From NCBI RefSeq assembly GCF_007655005.1, contig NZ_SZVW01000004.1:62001-126000 (forward strand): a stretch of DNA of 64,000 nt. The letters are read 5' to 3'. The first letter of the stretch is position 1. Each line of letters opens with the position of its first letter. The notes under the pieces were generated by a model. It did no database searches and was not told the origin of the DNA. It saw only the letters and a list, made by a program, of their open reading frames with translations. The stretch comes from Streptomyces tibetensis (GTDB lineage: Bacteria; Actinomycetota; Actinomycetes; Streptomycetales; Streptomycetaceae). Position numbers and translations under genes: made by a program. Positions 1 to 9,222 of this stretch are shown piece by piece.

Positions 1-2207
1 AGGGGGAGGGCGAACTCGCCCTGGACGTCGACCGTGTCGCCGTCGACGACACCGATGCGGGTGACCGGCAGGCCGCGCGCACCGCACATGTCGTTGAAGC
101 GGACCTCTTCCGAGCGCGGTACGGCCACGATCGCGCGGCCCGCCGACTCGGAGAAGAGGAAGGTGAAGGCGTCCAGACCGTCCGGGACGATCAGGCGGGC
201 GCCCTTCTCCCCGAGCAGGGCCGACTCGACGACCGCCTGGATCAGACCGCCGTCGGACAGGTCGTGCGCGGAGTCGATCATGCCGTCCCGGGAGGCGGAG
301 ATCAGGATCTCCGCCAGCAGGCGCTCGCGCTCCAGGTCGACCTTCGGGGGCAGGCCGCCGAGGTGGTCGTGCACGACCTGGGACCAGGCCGAGCCGCCGA
401 ACTCCTCACGCGTGTCGCCGAGGAGGTACAGCAGCTGGCCCTCCTCCTGGAAGGCGACCGGGGTACGGCGGGCGACGTCGTCGATGACGCCGAGGACCGC
501 GACGACCGGGGTCGGGTGGATGGCCGCCTCGCCCGTCTGGTTGTAGAGGGAGACGTTGCCGCCGGTCACCGGCGTGCCGAGCTGCTGGCAGGCGTCGGCG
601 AGACCGCGCACGGCCTCAGCGAACTGCCACATCACCGCCGGGTCCTCGGGCGAGCCGAAGTTCAGGCAGTCGGAGACGGCGAGCGGCTTGGCACCGGTGG
701 TGGCGACGTTGCGGTACGCCTCCGCCAGGGCCAGCTGGGCGCCGTGGTACGGGTCGAGCTTGGCGTACCGGCCGTTGCCGTCCGTGGCGATGGCCACGCC
801 GAGGCCGGTCTCCTCGTCGATCCGGATCATGCCGGAGTCCTCGGGCTGGGCGAGGACGGTGTTGCCCTGCACGAAGTGGTCGTACTGGCTGGTGATCCAG
901 GACTTGGAGGCCTGGTTCGGGGAGCCGACCAGCTTCAGGACCTGGTCCTTCAGCTCCTCGGCGGTCGCCGGGCGGGGCAGCTTGTTCGCGTCGTCGGCCT
1001 GCAGCTCGTCCTGCCAGGACGGGCGGGCGTACGGGCGCTCGTAGACCGGGCCCTCGTGGGCGACCGTACGCGGGTCAACGTCGACGATCTTGCCGCCGTG
1101 CCAGTAGATCTCCAGGCGGTCGCCGTCGGTCACCTCACCGATGACGGTGGCGATGACGTCCCACTTCTCGCAGATCTCCAGGAAGCGGTCGACCTTCTCC
1201 GGCTCGACGACCGCGCACATGCGCTCCTGCGACTCGCTCATGAGGATTTCCTCGGGCGAGAGCGTGGAGTCGCGCAGGGGGACGTCGTCGAGGGTGACGC
1301 GCATGCCGCCGGAGCCGTTCGAGGCCAGCTCGCTCGTCGCGCAGGACAGGCCCGCCGCGCCGAGGTCCTGGATGCCGACGACCAGCTTCTCGGCGAAGGC
1401 CTCCAGGGTGCACTCGATGAGGAGCTTCTCCTGGAAGGGGTCGCCGACCTGCACGGCCGGGCGCTTCGAGGGCTTGGCGTCGTCGAAGGTCTCGGAGGCC
1501 AGGATCGAGGCGCCGCCGATGCCGTCGCCGCCGGTCCGGGCCCCGTACAGGATGACCTTGTTGCCCGCGCCGGACGCCTTCGCGAGGTGGATGTCCTCGT
1601 GCCGCATCACGCCGATGGCACCGGCGTTGACCAGCGGGTTGCCCTGGTAGCAGGCGTCGAAGACGACCTCGCCGCCGATGTTGGGCAGACCCAGGCAGTT
1701 GCCGTAGCCGCCGATGCCCGCGACGACGCCCGGCAGGACGCGCTTGGTGTCGGGGTGGTCGGCCGCGCCGAAGCGCAGCGGGTCGACCACGGCGACCGGG
1801 CGGGCGCCCATCGCGATGATGTCGCGCACGATGCCGCCGACACCGGTGGCCGCACCCTGGTAGGGCTCGACGTACGACGGGTGGTTGTGCGACTCGACCT
1901 TGAAGGTGACCGCGTAGCCCTGGCCGACGTCGACGACACCGGCGTTCTCGCCGATGCCGACGAGCATCGCGTCGGACTGGGGGGCCTTCTCGCCGAACTG
2001 GCGCAGGTGGACCTTGCTGCTCTTGTACGAGCAGTGCTCCGACCACATCACCGAGTACATGGCCAGCTCGGCCCCGGTGGGCCGGCGGCCGAGGATCTCC
2101 ACGACCCGCTCGTACTCGTCCTTCTTCAGGCCCAGTTCGGCCCAGGGCAGCTCGACGTCGGGGGTCGCGGCCGCGTGCTCGACCGTGTCCAGAGGCGTCC
2201 GGCTCAT
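1..2207 (-). CDS. purL: Phosphoribosylformylglycinamidine synthase subunit PurL (3' end cut by window)
   Basis: Fourth step of de novo purine synthesis: uses ATP and ammonia from PurQ to convert FGAR to FGAM in the cytoplasm. The reverse strand reads [13 protein letters not shown], then [17 protein letters not shown] and [19 protein letters not shown], which are hallmark blocks of the small PurL type. About 735 codons are visible and the family is about 750 residues, so only the last 15 or so are missing at the window edge. The ATG at 2207 overlaps the purQ stop (ATGA), so purS-purQ-purL are translationally coupled. Nothing looks damaged. Confidence 0.96.
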   Translation of the reverse strand, partial: MSRTPLDTVEHAAATPDVELPWAELGLKKDEYERVVEILGRRPTGAELAMYSVMWSEHCSYKSSKVHLRQFGEKAPQSDAMLVGIGENAGVVDVGQGYAVTFKVESHNHPSYVEPYQGAATGVGGIVRDIIAMGARPVAVVDPLRFGAADHPDTKRVLPGVVAGIGGYGNCLGLPNIGGEVVFDACYQGNPLVNAGAIGVMRHEDIHLAKASGAGNKVILYGARTGGDGIGGASILASETFDDAKPSKRPAVQVGDPFQEKLLIECTLEAFAEKLVVGIQDLGAAGLSCATSELASNGSGGMRVTLDDVPLRDSTLSPEEILMSESQERMCAVVEPEKVDRFLEICEKWDVIATVIGEVTDGDRLEIYWHGGKIVDVDPRTVAHEGPVYERPYARPSWQDELQADDANKLPRPATAEELKDQVLKLVGSPNQASKSWITSQYDHFVQGNTVLAQPEDSGMIRIDEETGLGVAIATDGNGRYAKLDPYHGAQLALAEAYRNVATTGAKPLAVSDCLNFGSPEDPAVMWQFAEAVRGLADACQQLGTPVTGGNVSLYNQTGEAAIHPTPVVAVLGVIDDVARRTPVAFQEEGQLLYLLGDTREEFGGSAWSQVVHDHLGGLPPKVDLERERLLAEILISASRDGMIDSAHDLSDGGLIQAVVESALLGEKGARLIVPDGLDAFTFLFSESAGRAIVAVPRSEEVRFNDMCGARGLPVTRIGVVDGDTVDVQGEFALP

Positions 2208-2884
2208 GCGTTGACCAGCTTCTTGAGGATCGAGGTGAAGAACGGCAGACCGTCGGTACGACCCGTACCGATCAGCGGCTCCACGGCGTGCTCGGGGTGC
2301 GGCATGAGGCCGACCACGTTTCCGGCCTCGTTGGTGACGCCGGCGATGTCCCGCTGCGAGCCGTTGGGGTTGAAGTCCAGGTACCGGAAGGCGACGCGGC
2401 CCTCGGCCTCCAGCTGGTCGAGCGTGTACGCGTCGGCGACGTACTGCCCGTCGTTGTTCTTCAGCGGGATGTGGATCTCCTGGCCGGCCGTGTAGTCGGT
2501 GGTCCAGGAGGTCTCGGCGTTCTCCACGCGCAGCTTCTGGTCACGGCAGATGAAGTGCAGGTGGTTGTTGCGCAGCATCGTGCCCGGCAGCAGGTGGGCC
2601 TCGGCGAGGATCTGGAAGCCGTTGCAGATGCCGAGCACCGGCAGACCGGCCTTCGCCTGCTCCAGCAGGGGCTCCATCACCGGCGAGAAACGGGCGATGG
2701 CCCCGGCGCGCAGATAGTCGCCGTAGGAGAAACCACCGCACAGCACCACGGCGTCGACCTGCTTGAGGTCCTTGTCCTTGTGCCAGAGGGCGACCGGCTC
2801 GGCACCGGCGACGCGGATCGCGCGCTGGGTGTCACGGTCGTCCAGACTGCCGGGAAAAGTGACGACGCCAATACGAGCGGTCAC
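2204..2884 (-). CDS. purQ: FGAM synthase glutaminase subunit PurQ
   Basis: Class I glutamine amidotransferase, 226 aa, supplying ammonia to PurL. The nucleophile is Cys87 in [13 protein letters not shown], and the His196/Glu198 pair sits in [12 protein letters not shown], completing the triad. [12 protein letters not shown] near the N-terminus and the [13 protein letters not shown] block are typical of actinobacterial PurQ. Its ATG overlaps the purS stop by 4 bp and its stop overlaps the purL start by 4 bp, so the three subunits are made from one message. Confidence 0.97.
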   Translation of the reverse strand: MTARIGVVTFPGSLDDRDTQRAIRVAGAEPVALWHKDKDLKQVDAVVLCGGFSYGDYLRAGAIARFSPVMEPLLEQAKAGLPVLGICNGFQILAEAHLLPGTMLRNNHLHFICRDQKLRVENAETSWTTDYTAGQEIHIPLKNNDGQYVADAYTLDQLEAEGRVAFRYLDFNPNGSQRDIAGVTNEAGNVVGLMPHPEHAVEPLIGTGRTDGLPFFTSILKKLVNA

Positions 2885-3150
2885 TTCGCGGCCTCCGCGA
2901 CTTCCTCGACCCGGATCGTGAAGTCCTCGATCACGGTGTTTGCGAGGAAGGACTCCGCAAGATCATGAATGCGGGCGAGGGCGGCCTCGTCGACCGGCCC
3001 GTCAACTTCCAGTTCGAAACGCTTTCCCTGGCGGACGTCCGAGATCCCCTCGAAACCCAGCCGCGGCAGTGCGCGCTGCACCGCCTGGCCCTGGGGGTCG
3101 AGGATCTCCGGCTTGAGCATGACGTCGACTACGACGCGTGCCACTGGCAC
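2881..3150 (-). CDS. purS: FGAM synthase subunit PurS
   Basis: Small subunit (about 87-89 aa) that bridges PurL and PurQ. It contains [19 protein letters not shown] and [17 protein letters not shown], which are diagnostic of the PurS fold. Two in-frame GTG codons (3150 and 3144) could start it. The later one gives MARVVVDV, the form commonly seen in streptomycetes, so the first two residues are uncertain. It is the first gene of purSQL and is divergent from lsr2. Confidence 0.95.
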   Translation of the reverse strand: MPVARVVVDVMLKPEILDPQGQAVQRALPRLGFEGISDVRQGKRFELEVDGPVDEAALARIHDLAESFLANTVIEDFTIRVEEVAEAAK

Positions 3151-3411
3151 TCCCGGTGTGTGGTGCTGAGCAGGTTCCTTCAGACTACCCGTACAAAATT
3201 TCTACGCGCGTTGACTTGGAGGAAACTACGTGACCGTCATCACGATCCTGCATCGACGGACCCGCACGGGAAGTTTTCGGGAAAGATTCCGGATCGACAC
3301 CCGAAACCTATTGCCTTCGGACACGTGGAAGGATTTAGTCGGGCTTCACAATGCATTGCCAGGCACGGTACAAATGAATTGGCATAGTGCCGCATGAAGG
3401 GACCGATATTC
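3151..3411. promoter_or_regulatory. Divergent purS / lsr2 intergenic region
   Basis: About 260 bp without a gene, visibly richer in A/T than its surroundings (for example near 3190-3230 and 3270-3390). It must hold the promoters of purSQL (leftward) and lsr2 (rightward). TTGACT at about 3211 is a possible -35 element. I cannot assign start sites with confidence and saw no convincing purine riboswitch fold. Confidence 0.45.
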
Positions 3412-3729
3412 GTGGCGCAGAAGGTCGTGGTCACTCTCTCTGACGACATCGACGGCTCGGAAGCGGCGGAAACGATCGCCTTCGGACTGGACGGCAAGTC
3501 GTACGAGATCGACCTGAGCGAAGGCAACGCCGGAGAACTGCGGAAGGCGCTCGCGCCCTACGTCGAGGCCGGCCGCAAGCGGTCCCGCTCGGGCAAGGCG
3601 TACCGGCAGACGGAGGTCGCCCCCGACCCGTCGGCCGTGCGCGCCTGGGCGCAGGCCAACAAGATGGACGTCCCCGCGCGCGGGCGCATCCCCAAGAGGG
3701 TCTACGAGGCGTTCACCGCCGCCCAGTGA
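3412..3729 (+). CDS. lsr2: Lsr2 nucleoid-associated protein
   Basis: H-NS-like, A/T-preferring DNA-bridging silencer of acquired DNA, about 105 aa. The N-terminal dimerisation strand pair is MAQKVVVTLSDDIDGSEA. The C-terminal DNA-binding domain includes VRAWAQANKMDVPARGRIPK, whose PARGRI loop is the AT-hook-like RGR contact. An ATG at 3394 is in frame, but GTG 3412 gives the family N-terminus and has AAGGGA at a suitable distance, so I chose it. As the expected silencer of foreign DNA it is relevant to the two decayed tRNA-Ser islands in this window. Confidence 0.95.
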   Translation: MAQKVVVTLSDDIDGSEAAETIAFGLDGKSYEIDLSEGNAGELRKALAPYVEAGRKRSRSGKAYRQTEVAPDPSAVRAWAQANKMDVPARGRIPKRVYEAFTAAQ

Positions 3730-3750
3730 CGGTCCGTCGAGCCCGGACCG
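3730..3750 (+). terminator. Short hairpin after lsr2
   Basis: CGGTCCG (3730-3736) pairs with CGGACCG (3744-3750) around a 7-nt loop immediately after the lsr2 stop. There is no U tract, as is usual in Streptomyces. A modest candidate. Confidence 0.4.
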
Positions 3751-3863
3751 ATGCCCGGTCACCCGCCCCTCGCGGCAGCCGACTTGCGCAGCACCCCGGC
3801 TGATCAGCTAGAGTCTGGAGCACGCCGAGGGGCAAGGCCGAAAGGCCCAGCTCACGGAGATAT

Positions 3864-3935
3864 GCGGGTGTAGTTCAGTAGTAGAACATCCCCCTTCCAG
3901 GGGGAAGGCGCAGTGTGCGATTCCTGTCACCCGCT
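3864..3935 (+). tRNA. tRNA-Gly (anticodon UCC)
   Basis: Acceptor GCGGGTG/CACCCGC, D-stem GTTC/GAAC and anticodon stem TCCCC/GGGGA pair perfectly around loop CTTCCAG, giving anticodon TCC. No CCA is encoded. The T arm is odd: only a 4-bp stem GCAG/CTGT forms (one G-U), and the fifth pair is T-C, leaving an enlarged loop. Otherwise cloverleaf-like at 72 nt. Confidence 0.88.
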
Positions 3936-4016
3936 CTGCATCGCCATACCGACCACCGTTGTGGATCAGGTAGGCTGGTGCCCGCACCGATCAGTGCAAG
4001 CTGGTCGGGAGCATGT

Positions 4017-4089
4017 GCGGACGTAGCTCAGTTGGTAGAGCGCAACCTTGCCAAGGTTGAGGTCGCGAGTTCGAGCCTCGTCGTCCGCT
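4017..4089 (+). tRNA. tRNA-Gly (anticodon GCC), copy 1
   Basis: A standard 73-nt cloverleaf: GCGGACG/CGTCCGC acceptor, CAACC/GGTTG anticodon stem around TTGCCAA (anticodon GCC), and T arm GCGAG/CTCGT with loop TTCGAGC. Discriminator U, no encoded CCA. It lies 81 bp after the UCC isoacceptor and is closed by a strong hairpin, so the two are probably co-transcribed. Confidence 0.97.
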
Positions 4090-4094
4090 CGGAA

Positions 4095-4130
4095 ATGAAG
4101 GCCCCGGTCCATCAGGACCGGGGCCTTCAT
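4095..4130 (+). terminator. Terminator of the tRNA-Gly pair
   Basis: Perfect 16-bp stem: 4095-4110 (ATGAAGGCCCCGGTCC) with 4115-4130, loop ATCA, five bases after the tRNA. Clear intrinsic-type hairpin without a long U run. Confidence 0.85.
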
Positions 4131-4227
4131 CGTGTTCCGCCCGCACCTTTCGGCTTCTGACATTTGTCATGCCGAGTGATGACAGCGCGCACTGCTTCCG
4201 AGCCCGCACGGCCGGGACGCTTGAATC

Positions 4228-5199
4228 ATGGAAACCAACGGACACGAACACGTGATTGAGGTCACTGACCTGCGACGTGTGTACGGGGGCGGGTTCGAGG
4301 CGGTACGCGGAATCAGCTTTTCCGTCCGACGCGGCGAGATCTTCGCGCTGCTCGGTACCAACGGCGCGGGCAAGACGTCGACCGTCGAACTCCTGGAGGG
4401 ACTCGCGCGGCCGGCCGGCGGGCGGGTGCGGGTCCTCGGGCACGACCCGTACACCGACCGGGCCGCCGTACGGCCCCGGACCGGCGTCATGCTGCAGGAA
4501 GGCGGCTTCCCCTCCGAACTCACCGTCGCGGAGACCGCGCGCATGTGGTCGGGATGCGTGAGCGGGGCACGGCCGCCGGCGGAGGTACTGGCGCTGGTCG
4601 GCCTGGAGACGAAGGCCGGCACCCGGGTCAAGCAGCTGTCTGGCGGCCAGCGGCGCCGTCTCGACCTGGCGCTCGCTCTGCTCGGCGATCCCGAGGTGCT
4701 CTTCCTCGACGAGCCCTCCACCGGCCTCGACGCCGAAGGCCGCCGGGCCACCTGGGAGTTGGTGAGCGCGCTGCGCGACGGCGGGACGACGGTGCTGCTG
4801 ACCACGCACTACCTGGAAGAGGCCGAGAACCTCGCCGACCGGCTCGCGATCATGCACGAGGGCCGAATCGCCACCAGCGGCACCCCGGCCGAGGTGACAG
4901 CCGCCGAGCCGTCGCGGATCTCCTTCGAGCTGCCCGACGGCTACCACGTCGGCGACCTGCCGCCCCTCGGCGAGCTCGGCGTGACCGGGCACGAGACCGA
5001 CGGCCGCACCGTCCGGCTCCGCACCCGTGAACTGCAGCGCACCGCCACCGCACTGCTGGTGTGGGCCGAGCGGGCCCGGGTCGGGCTGCACCGCCTGGAC
5101 GTGCGCTCGGCCTCCCTGGAGGAGGCGTTCCTCCACATCGCCGAGAACGTCTCCGCCGAGCAGGCCACGGGAACGACGACGAAGGAGTACGCGGCATGA
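4228..5199 (+). CDS. ABC transporter ATP-binding protein
   Basis: Nucleotide-binding subunit of an ABC-2 type exporter, 323 aa, cytoplasmic face of the membrane. Walker A is GTNGAGKT (43-50), signature LSGGQ (137-141), Walker B VLFLDEP (157-163), and the H-loop is in LLTTHYLEEAE. The last 100 residues form the usual DrrA/NatA-type accessory region. The stop overlaps the permease start (ATGA). The two-component pair downstream suggests regulated export of a drug, lipid or peptide; the substrate cannot be read from sequence. Confidence 0.93.
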   Translation: METNGHEHVIEVTDLRRVYGGGFEAVRGISFSVRRGEIFALLGTNGAGKTSTVELLEGLARPAGGRVRVLGHDPYTDRAAVRPRTGVMLQEGGFPSELTVAETARMWSGCVSGARPPAEVLALVGLETKAGTRVKQLSGGQRRRLDLALALLGDPEVLFLDEPSTGLDAEGRRATWELVSALRDGGTTVLLTTHYLEEAENLADRLAIMHEGRIATSGTPAEVTAAEPSRISFELPDGYHVGDLPPLGELGVTGHETDGRTVRLRTRELQRTATALLVWAERARVGLHRLDVRSASLEEAFLHIAENVSAEQATGTTTKEYAA

Positions 5200-5999
5200 G
5201 CGTCACACACCCGACGCCCCGCCCGGCGGTGGCCGCGACGACCCCGCTGAGCCGGATGACCGCGCTCGCCCGCGCCGAACTGACCCTGCTCGGGCGGACC
5301 CGGGGCGCGCTCGTGGCCGCCCTGTTCGTGCCGCTGGTGATGCCGGTCAGCGTGCGGTCGGCGGCGGAGGAGATGGACCTCGCCGGGGCGGGGCTGAGCA
5401 CCGGCACGCTGGTGCTGCCCGCCGCGATCGGCTTCTCCCTGCTGTTCGCCGTCTACTCGGTGCTCGTCGGCGTGTTCGTCGTCCGGCGTGAGGAGCTCGT
5501 GCTCAAGCGGCTGCGCACCGGCGAGCTGCGGGACGCCGAGATCCTGGCCGGCTCCTCACTGCCGGCCGTCCTCACCGGGCTCGTGCAGTGCCTGCTGCTG
5601 ACGGCGGGCTGCGTCGCCCTGCTGGACCTGCCCGCGCCGTCGGCACCCCATCTGGCCGTGCTCGGCCTGCTGTTGGGGTTCGTGATGTGCGCGGCCCTCG
5701 CCGCCGCCACCGCGAGTTTCACCCGGACCGGCGAGAGCGCCCAGGCCACACCCATGCCGCTGCTGCTGATCTCGATGATCGGCTCCGGCATGTTCTGGCC
5801 GCTGGAGCTGATGCCGGACCGGGTGGCCTCCTTCTGCGAGCTGCTGCCGCTGACGCCCGTCGTCACGCTGGTGCGCGGCGGCTGGACCGGCGACCTCTCC
5901 GCGTACGAGGCACTGGGCGCTCTCGCGACCGCCGTGGCCTGGATCCTCGTCGCGGTGTTTGCTGTACGGCGGTGGTTCCGCTGGGAACCACGGCGCTGA
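5196..5999 (+). CDS. ABC-2 type transporter permease
   Basis: 267-aa membrane subunit partnering the ATPase before it. ATG 5196 overlaps the ATPase stop by 4 bp. About six hydrophobic segments are visible, e.g. GALVAALFVPLVMPV, AAIGFSLLFAVYSVLVGVF and VLGLLLGFVMCAALAAATA, and the ABC-2 family motif lies near MFWPLELMP. It ends just before a tandem-repeat array separating it from the sensor kinase. Confidence 0.9.
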   Translation: MSVTHPTPRPAVAATTPLSRMTALARAELTLLGRTRGALVAALFVPLVMPVSVRSAAEEMDLAGAGLSTGTLVLPAAIGFSLLFAVYSVLVGVFVVRREELVLKRLRTGELRDAEILAGSSLPAVLTGLVQCLLLTAGCVALLDLPAPSAPHLAVLGLLLGFVMCAALAAATASFTRTGESAQATPMPLLLISMIGSGMFWPLELMPDRVASFCELLPLTPVVTLVRGGWTGDLSAYEALGALATAVAWILVAVFAVRRWFRWEPRR

Positions 6000-6000
6000 C

Positions 6001-6152
6001 CGAAGACCGCGGTGCCGGCCGAAGACCGCGGCGTTGACCGAAGACCGCGGTGCCGGCCGAAGACCGCGGCGTTGACCGAAGATTGCGGTGCCGGCCGAAG
6101 ACCGCGGCGTTGACCGAAGACCACGGTGCCGGCCGAAGACCGCGGTGCTGAA
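6001..6152. repeat. 19-bp tandem repeat array (38-bp higher order)
   Basis: CGAAGACCGCGG recurs every 19 bp (6001, 6020, 6039, 6058 and onward), alternating GGTGCCGGC and GGCGTTGAC linkers to give a 38-bp super-unit, about 8 units with a few substitutions (ATTGCGG near 6082, CCACGG near 6121). It fills the gap between the ABC permease stop and the kinase start. No reading frame is conserved in it that I would call coding. Confidence 0.9.
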
Positions 6153-6172
6153 CGAGGGGGAGTGACGGGCCG

Positions 6173-7456
6173 ATGCGCATGCCGGGCAGGTGGTGGCGGA
6201 ACAAGAGCACGCCGGAGAAGGTCGAGACGTACACCCGGTGGTCGTTCCACTTCTTCGCGGTGATGGAGTTCTTCTCCGTCGGGCTCACGTCCGTCCCCCC
6301 GCTCGGGGCGCGGCTCGGCGGTGCCACCATGTTGGTGGTGGCCGTGCACGCCGTCCTCTGCTTCGTGACCGTGTCCCGGGCGATCGACTGGACGCGCGGA
6401 CGCAGGCCCCAGCCCACCGGACTGATGTGGACACTCGGCGCCGTTACCGCCGTGATCGCCGCCGCCGCGCTCGGCCTCGCCGAGCGCGGACCCGACCGCG
6501 AGGGCGTCGCCACCGCCGCCGGTGGCGTCTTCGGGGTGATCCTGATCTTCGGTCCCGGCATCATCGCGCTCGGCGTCCGCGACCGGCGGCGCGCGTTCGG
6601 CCTCTCGGGCGGTTTCGCGACAGGCACCGGGGTCGTGGCGTTCGCACTCGGCGCGTCCGCTCTCACGGCACTCTTCACGGCACTGATCGTGCTGGCCGGC
6701 GGCACGTTCATCGCCTTCACGGCCGTCTTCTCGGTGTGGCTGCTGAACGCCGTCTACGAGCTCGACGAGGCCCGCGAGACCCGGACCCGGCTCGCCGTCG
6801 CCGAGGAGCGGCTGAGGTTCGGGCGGGATCTGCACGACGTCATGGGGCGCAACCTCGCCGTGATCGCCCTCAAGAGCGAACTGGCCGTGCAGCTCGCCCA
6901 GCGGGGGCGGCCCGAGGCCGTGTCGCAGATGGTCGAGGTGCAGCGGCTCGCGCAGGAGTCCCAGCGGGAGGTGCGGGAGGTCGTGCGCGGCTACCGGGAG
7001 GCCGACCTCGGCTCGGAACTCGCCGGTGCGCGAGGGGTGCTGGCGGCCGCCGGCATCGACTGCACGGTCGCCGGGGTGCCCGCGGCCGGCCTGCCGCCCG
7101 CGGTGCAGTCCGCCCTGGGGTGGGTGGTCCGGGAGGCCGCGACCAACGTGCTGCGGCACGGGGACGCGCAACGGTGTGAGGTACGACTACGGGTGCTGGA
7201 GGGGCGGGTGGTGTTGTCCGTGGAGAACGACGGGGTGAGCGAGGCGGGGGCGGAGCCCGGGTCCGGACCGTCCGGCTCGGGGCTCGCCGGGCTGCGGGAG
7301 CGGCTGGCGGAGATCGACGGGACGCTGGAGGCCGGGCCCGTGGGACGAGGCCTGTTCCGGCTGACGGCGGAGGTTCCGCTGCCGTCGCCGCCCACCGCTT
7401 CCGGCGCCGCCCCGGCCGTCGCCGCCGCACGTTCTGTGAGCGAGGTCACTTCATGA
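6173..7456 (+). CDS. Sensor histidine kinase (HisKA_3 type)
   Basis: 427-aa membrane kinase of the DesK/NarX-like class. Five to six N-terminal hydrophobic segments span about residues 24-190. The dimerisation/phosphoacceptor helix holds His221 in FGRDLHDVMGRNLAVI. The HATPase domain has the N box REAATNVLRH (Asn325) and G box GSGLAGLRERL. Its stop overlaps the response-regulator ATG (ATGA). It probably senses membrane state or the exported compound and controls the upstream ABC exporter; this is inferred from position. Confidence 0.94.
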   Translation: MRMPGRWWRNKSTPEKVETYTRWSFHFFAVMEFFSVGLTSVPPLGARLGGATMLVVAVHAVLCFVTVSRAIDWTRGRRPQPTGLMWTLGAVTAVIAAAALGLAERGPDREGVATAAGGVFGVILIFGPGIIALGVRDRRRAFGLSGGFATGTGVVAFALGASALTALFTALIVLAGGTFIAFTAVFSVWLLNAVYELDEARETRTRLAVAEERLRFGRDLHDVMGRNLAVIALKSELAVQLAQRGRPEAVSQMVEVQRLAQESQREVREVVRGYREADLGSELAGARGVLAAAGIDCTVAGVPAAGLPPAVQSALGWVVREAATNVLRHGDAQRCEVRLRVLEGRVVLSVENDGVSEAGAEPGSGPSGSGLAGLRERLAEIDGTLEAGPVGRGLFRLTAEVPLPSPPTASGAAPAVAAARSVSEVTS

Positions 7457-8073
7457 CGGCCGTGAAGCCCGTCCGGCTGCTGCTCGCCGACGACGAGCAC
7501 CTCATCCGCGGGGCGCTCGCCGCGCTGCTGTCCCTGGAAGACGATCTCGTCGTGGTCGCCGAGGCGGCCACCGGGCCCGAGGCGCTGGCGATGGCCCGGG
7601 CGCACAAGCCCGATGTCGCCGTGCTGGATCTCCAGATGCCCGGGGCCGACGGTGTGAAGGTCGCCACATCCCTGCGGTCCGAACTGCCCGGCTGCAAGGT
7701 GCTCATCGTCACCAGCCACGGGCGGCCCGGACATCTGAAGCGGGCGCTGCAGGCCGGTGTGCGGGGGTTCGTGCCCAAGACCGTGAGCGCACAGCGGCTC
7801 GCGGAGCTCATCCGGACCGTGCACGCCGGGAACCGTTACGTCGACCCGGAGTTGGCCGCCGACGCGATCGCCGCCGGGGACTCCCCGCTGACCGCGCGGG
7901 AGGCGGAGGTCCTGGAACTGGCCGCCGACGGGGCGCCCGTCGCGGAGATCGCCGAGCGGGCCGCGCTGTCACAGGGCACCGTGCGGAACTATCTGTCGTC
8001 GGCCGTCTCGAAGCTCGGGGCGGAGAACCGGCATGCGGCGGTACGGCTCGCGCGGGAGCGAGGTTGGGTATAG
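7453..8073 (+). CDS. Response regulator, NarL/FixJ family
   Basis: 206 aa, partner of the preceding kinase. The receiver domain has acidic Asp13/Asp14 in LLADDEHLI and phosphoacceptor Asp59 in VAVLDLQMPGADG. The C-terminal LuxR helix-turn-helix runs from LTAREAEVLELAADG to GTVRNYLSSAVSKLGAENR. Expected to bind DNA as a phosphorylated dimer; the likely target is the ABC exporter operon immediately upstream. Confidence 0.95.
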   Translation: MTAVKPVRLLLADDEHLIRGALAALLSLEDDLVVVAEAATGPEALAMARAHKPDVAVLDLQMPGADGVKVATSLRSELPGCKVLIVTSHGRPGHLKRALQAGVRGFVPKTVSAQRLAELIRTVHAGNRYVDPELAADAIAAGDSPLTAREAEVLELAADGAPVAEIAERAALSQGTVRNYLSSAVSKLGAENRHAAVRLARERGWV

Positions 8074-8095
8074 TGGTTCTCGCGCCACGGCGCAT

Positions 8096-8168
8096 GCGAA
8101 CGTAGCTCAGTTGGTAGAGCGCAACCTTGCCAAGGTTGAGGTCGCGAGTTCGAACCTCGTCGTTCGCT
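8096..8168 (+). tRNA. tRNA-Gly (anticodon GCC), copy 2
   Basis: Identical to the copy at 4017 except for a compensated acceptor-stem change (GCGAACG/CGTTCGC instead of GCGGACG/CGTCCGC) and one T-loop base (TTCGAAC). Loop TTGCCAA gives GCC. It lies 22 bp after the response regulator stop. Confidence 0.97.
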
Positions 8169-8173
8169 CCATC

Positions 8174-8207
8174 GAGAAGCCCCCCGGTTCCGGCCGGGGG
8201 GCTTCTC
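8174..8207 (+). terminator. Terminator after tRNA-Gly copy 2
   Basis: 14-bp perfect stem GAGAAGCCCCCCGG (8174-8187) with 8194-8207 around loop TTCCGG. It may serve tRNA-Gly and, from the other side, purC. Confidence 0.82.
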
Positions 8208-8253
8208 CGTGTCCTGAGGACTGCGTCCTGGCTGCTGTGCCCTGGCGGCGGCC

Positions 8254-9153
8254 CTACGACCAGCTCGTGCCGGTCAGGCGCTCGTACGCCTCCACGTACT
8301 TGGCGCGGGTGGCGTCGACGACGTGCTGGGGCAGGGCGGGCGGGGGCTGCTCGCTCTTCCGGTCCCAGCCGGACTCCGCCGAGGTCAGCCAGTCGCGGAC
8401 GAACTGCTTGTCGTACGACGGCTGCGCGCGGCCCGGCTGCCACTGGTCGGCCGGCCAGAAGCGGGAGGAGTCCGCGGTGAGGACCTCGTCCGCCAGGACC
8501 AGGTCGTCGCCCTCGAAGCCGAACTCGAACTTCGTGTCCGCCAGGATGATGCCCCGCTCCCGGGCGATGTCCCGGCCCCGCGAGTAGACCGCGAGGGTCG
8601 CCTGGCGCAGGCGGGCCGCGGTGTCCGCGCCGACCTGGCGGGCGACCTCCTCGTAGGAGACGTTCTCGTCGTGCTCGCCGACCTCGGCCTTGGTGGCCGG
8701 GGTGAAGATCGGGGCGGGCAGTTCACTGCCGTCGGTCAGGCCTTCCGGCAGGGCGAGGCCGCAGACCGTGCGGGTCTCGTTGTACTCGGCGAGGCCCGAG
8801 CCGGTGAGGTAGCCGCGGGCCACGCACTCCACGGGGACCATCCGCAGCGACTTGCAGATCAGCGTGCGGCCCGCCCAGTCGGCGGGGGCGCCGTCGGGCA
8901 GCTCCGTGCTCAGGACGTGGTTCGGGACCAGGTCGGAGAGCCGGTCGAACCACCACAGGGACAGCTGCGTGAGGATCCGGCCCTTGTCGGGGATCTCGGT
9001 CGGCAGCACCCAGTCGTAGGCGGACATGCGGTCGCTGGCGACCATCACGAGGTCGCCCGCCTCGTTCCGGTACAGCTCGCGCACCTTGCCGGTGTGCAGA
9101 TGCACCAGGCCCGGAACCTGGATCGGCTCGGGCTTTTCGACGAATCCGGACAC
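8254..9153 (-). CDS. purC: SAICAR synthetase PurC
   Basis: Phosphoribosylaminoimidazole-succinocarboxamide synthase, 299 aa: ATP-dependent ligation of aspartate to CAIR in purine synthesis. GKVRELYRNEAGDLVMVASD, SLRMVPVECVARGYLTGSG and FEFGFEGDDLVLADEVLTAD are family blocks. GTG at 9153 gives MSGFVEKPEPIQ, the normal start. Monocistronic here, apart from purSQL and purD, which is usual for streptomycetes. Confidence 0.96.
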   Translation of the reverse strand: MSGFVEKPEPIQVPGLVHLHTGKVRELYRNEAGDLVMVASDRMSAYDWVLPTEIPDKGRILTQLSLWWFDRLSDLVPNHVLSTELPDGAPADWAGRTLICKSLRMVPVECVARGYLTGSGLAEYNETRTVCGLALPEGLTDGSELPAPIFTPATKAEVGEHDENVSYEEVARQVGADTAARLRQATLAVYSRGRDIARERGIILADTKFEFGFEGDDLVLADEVLTADSSRFWPADQWQPGRAQPSYDKQFVRDWLTSAESGWDRKSEQPPPALPQHVVDATRAKYVEAYERLTGTSWS

Positions 9154-9222
9154 GGTTCCTCCCCGTGGTTCTGTCCAAGTGGCTCGATTCTCCCGTATAC
9201 GAGCATGATCACGGACAGGGGG

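Noticed and set aside
264..2495. A 743-codon open frame on the plus strand opposite purL/purQ
   Set aside because: It is an antisense artefact of high G+C; its translation is low-complexity and the real genes on the minus strand carry all family motifs.
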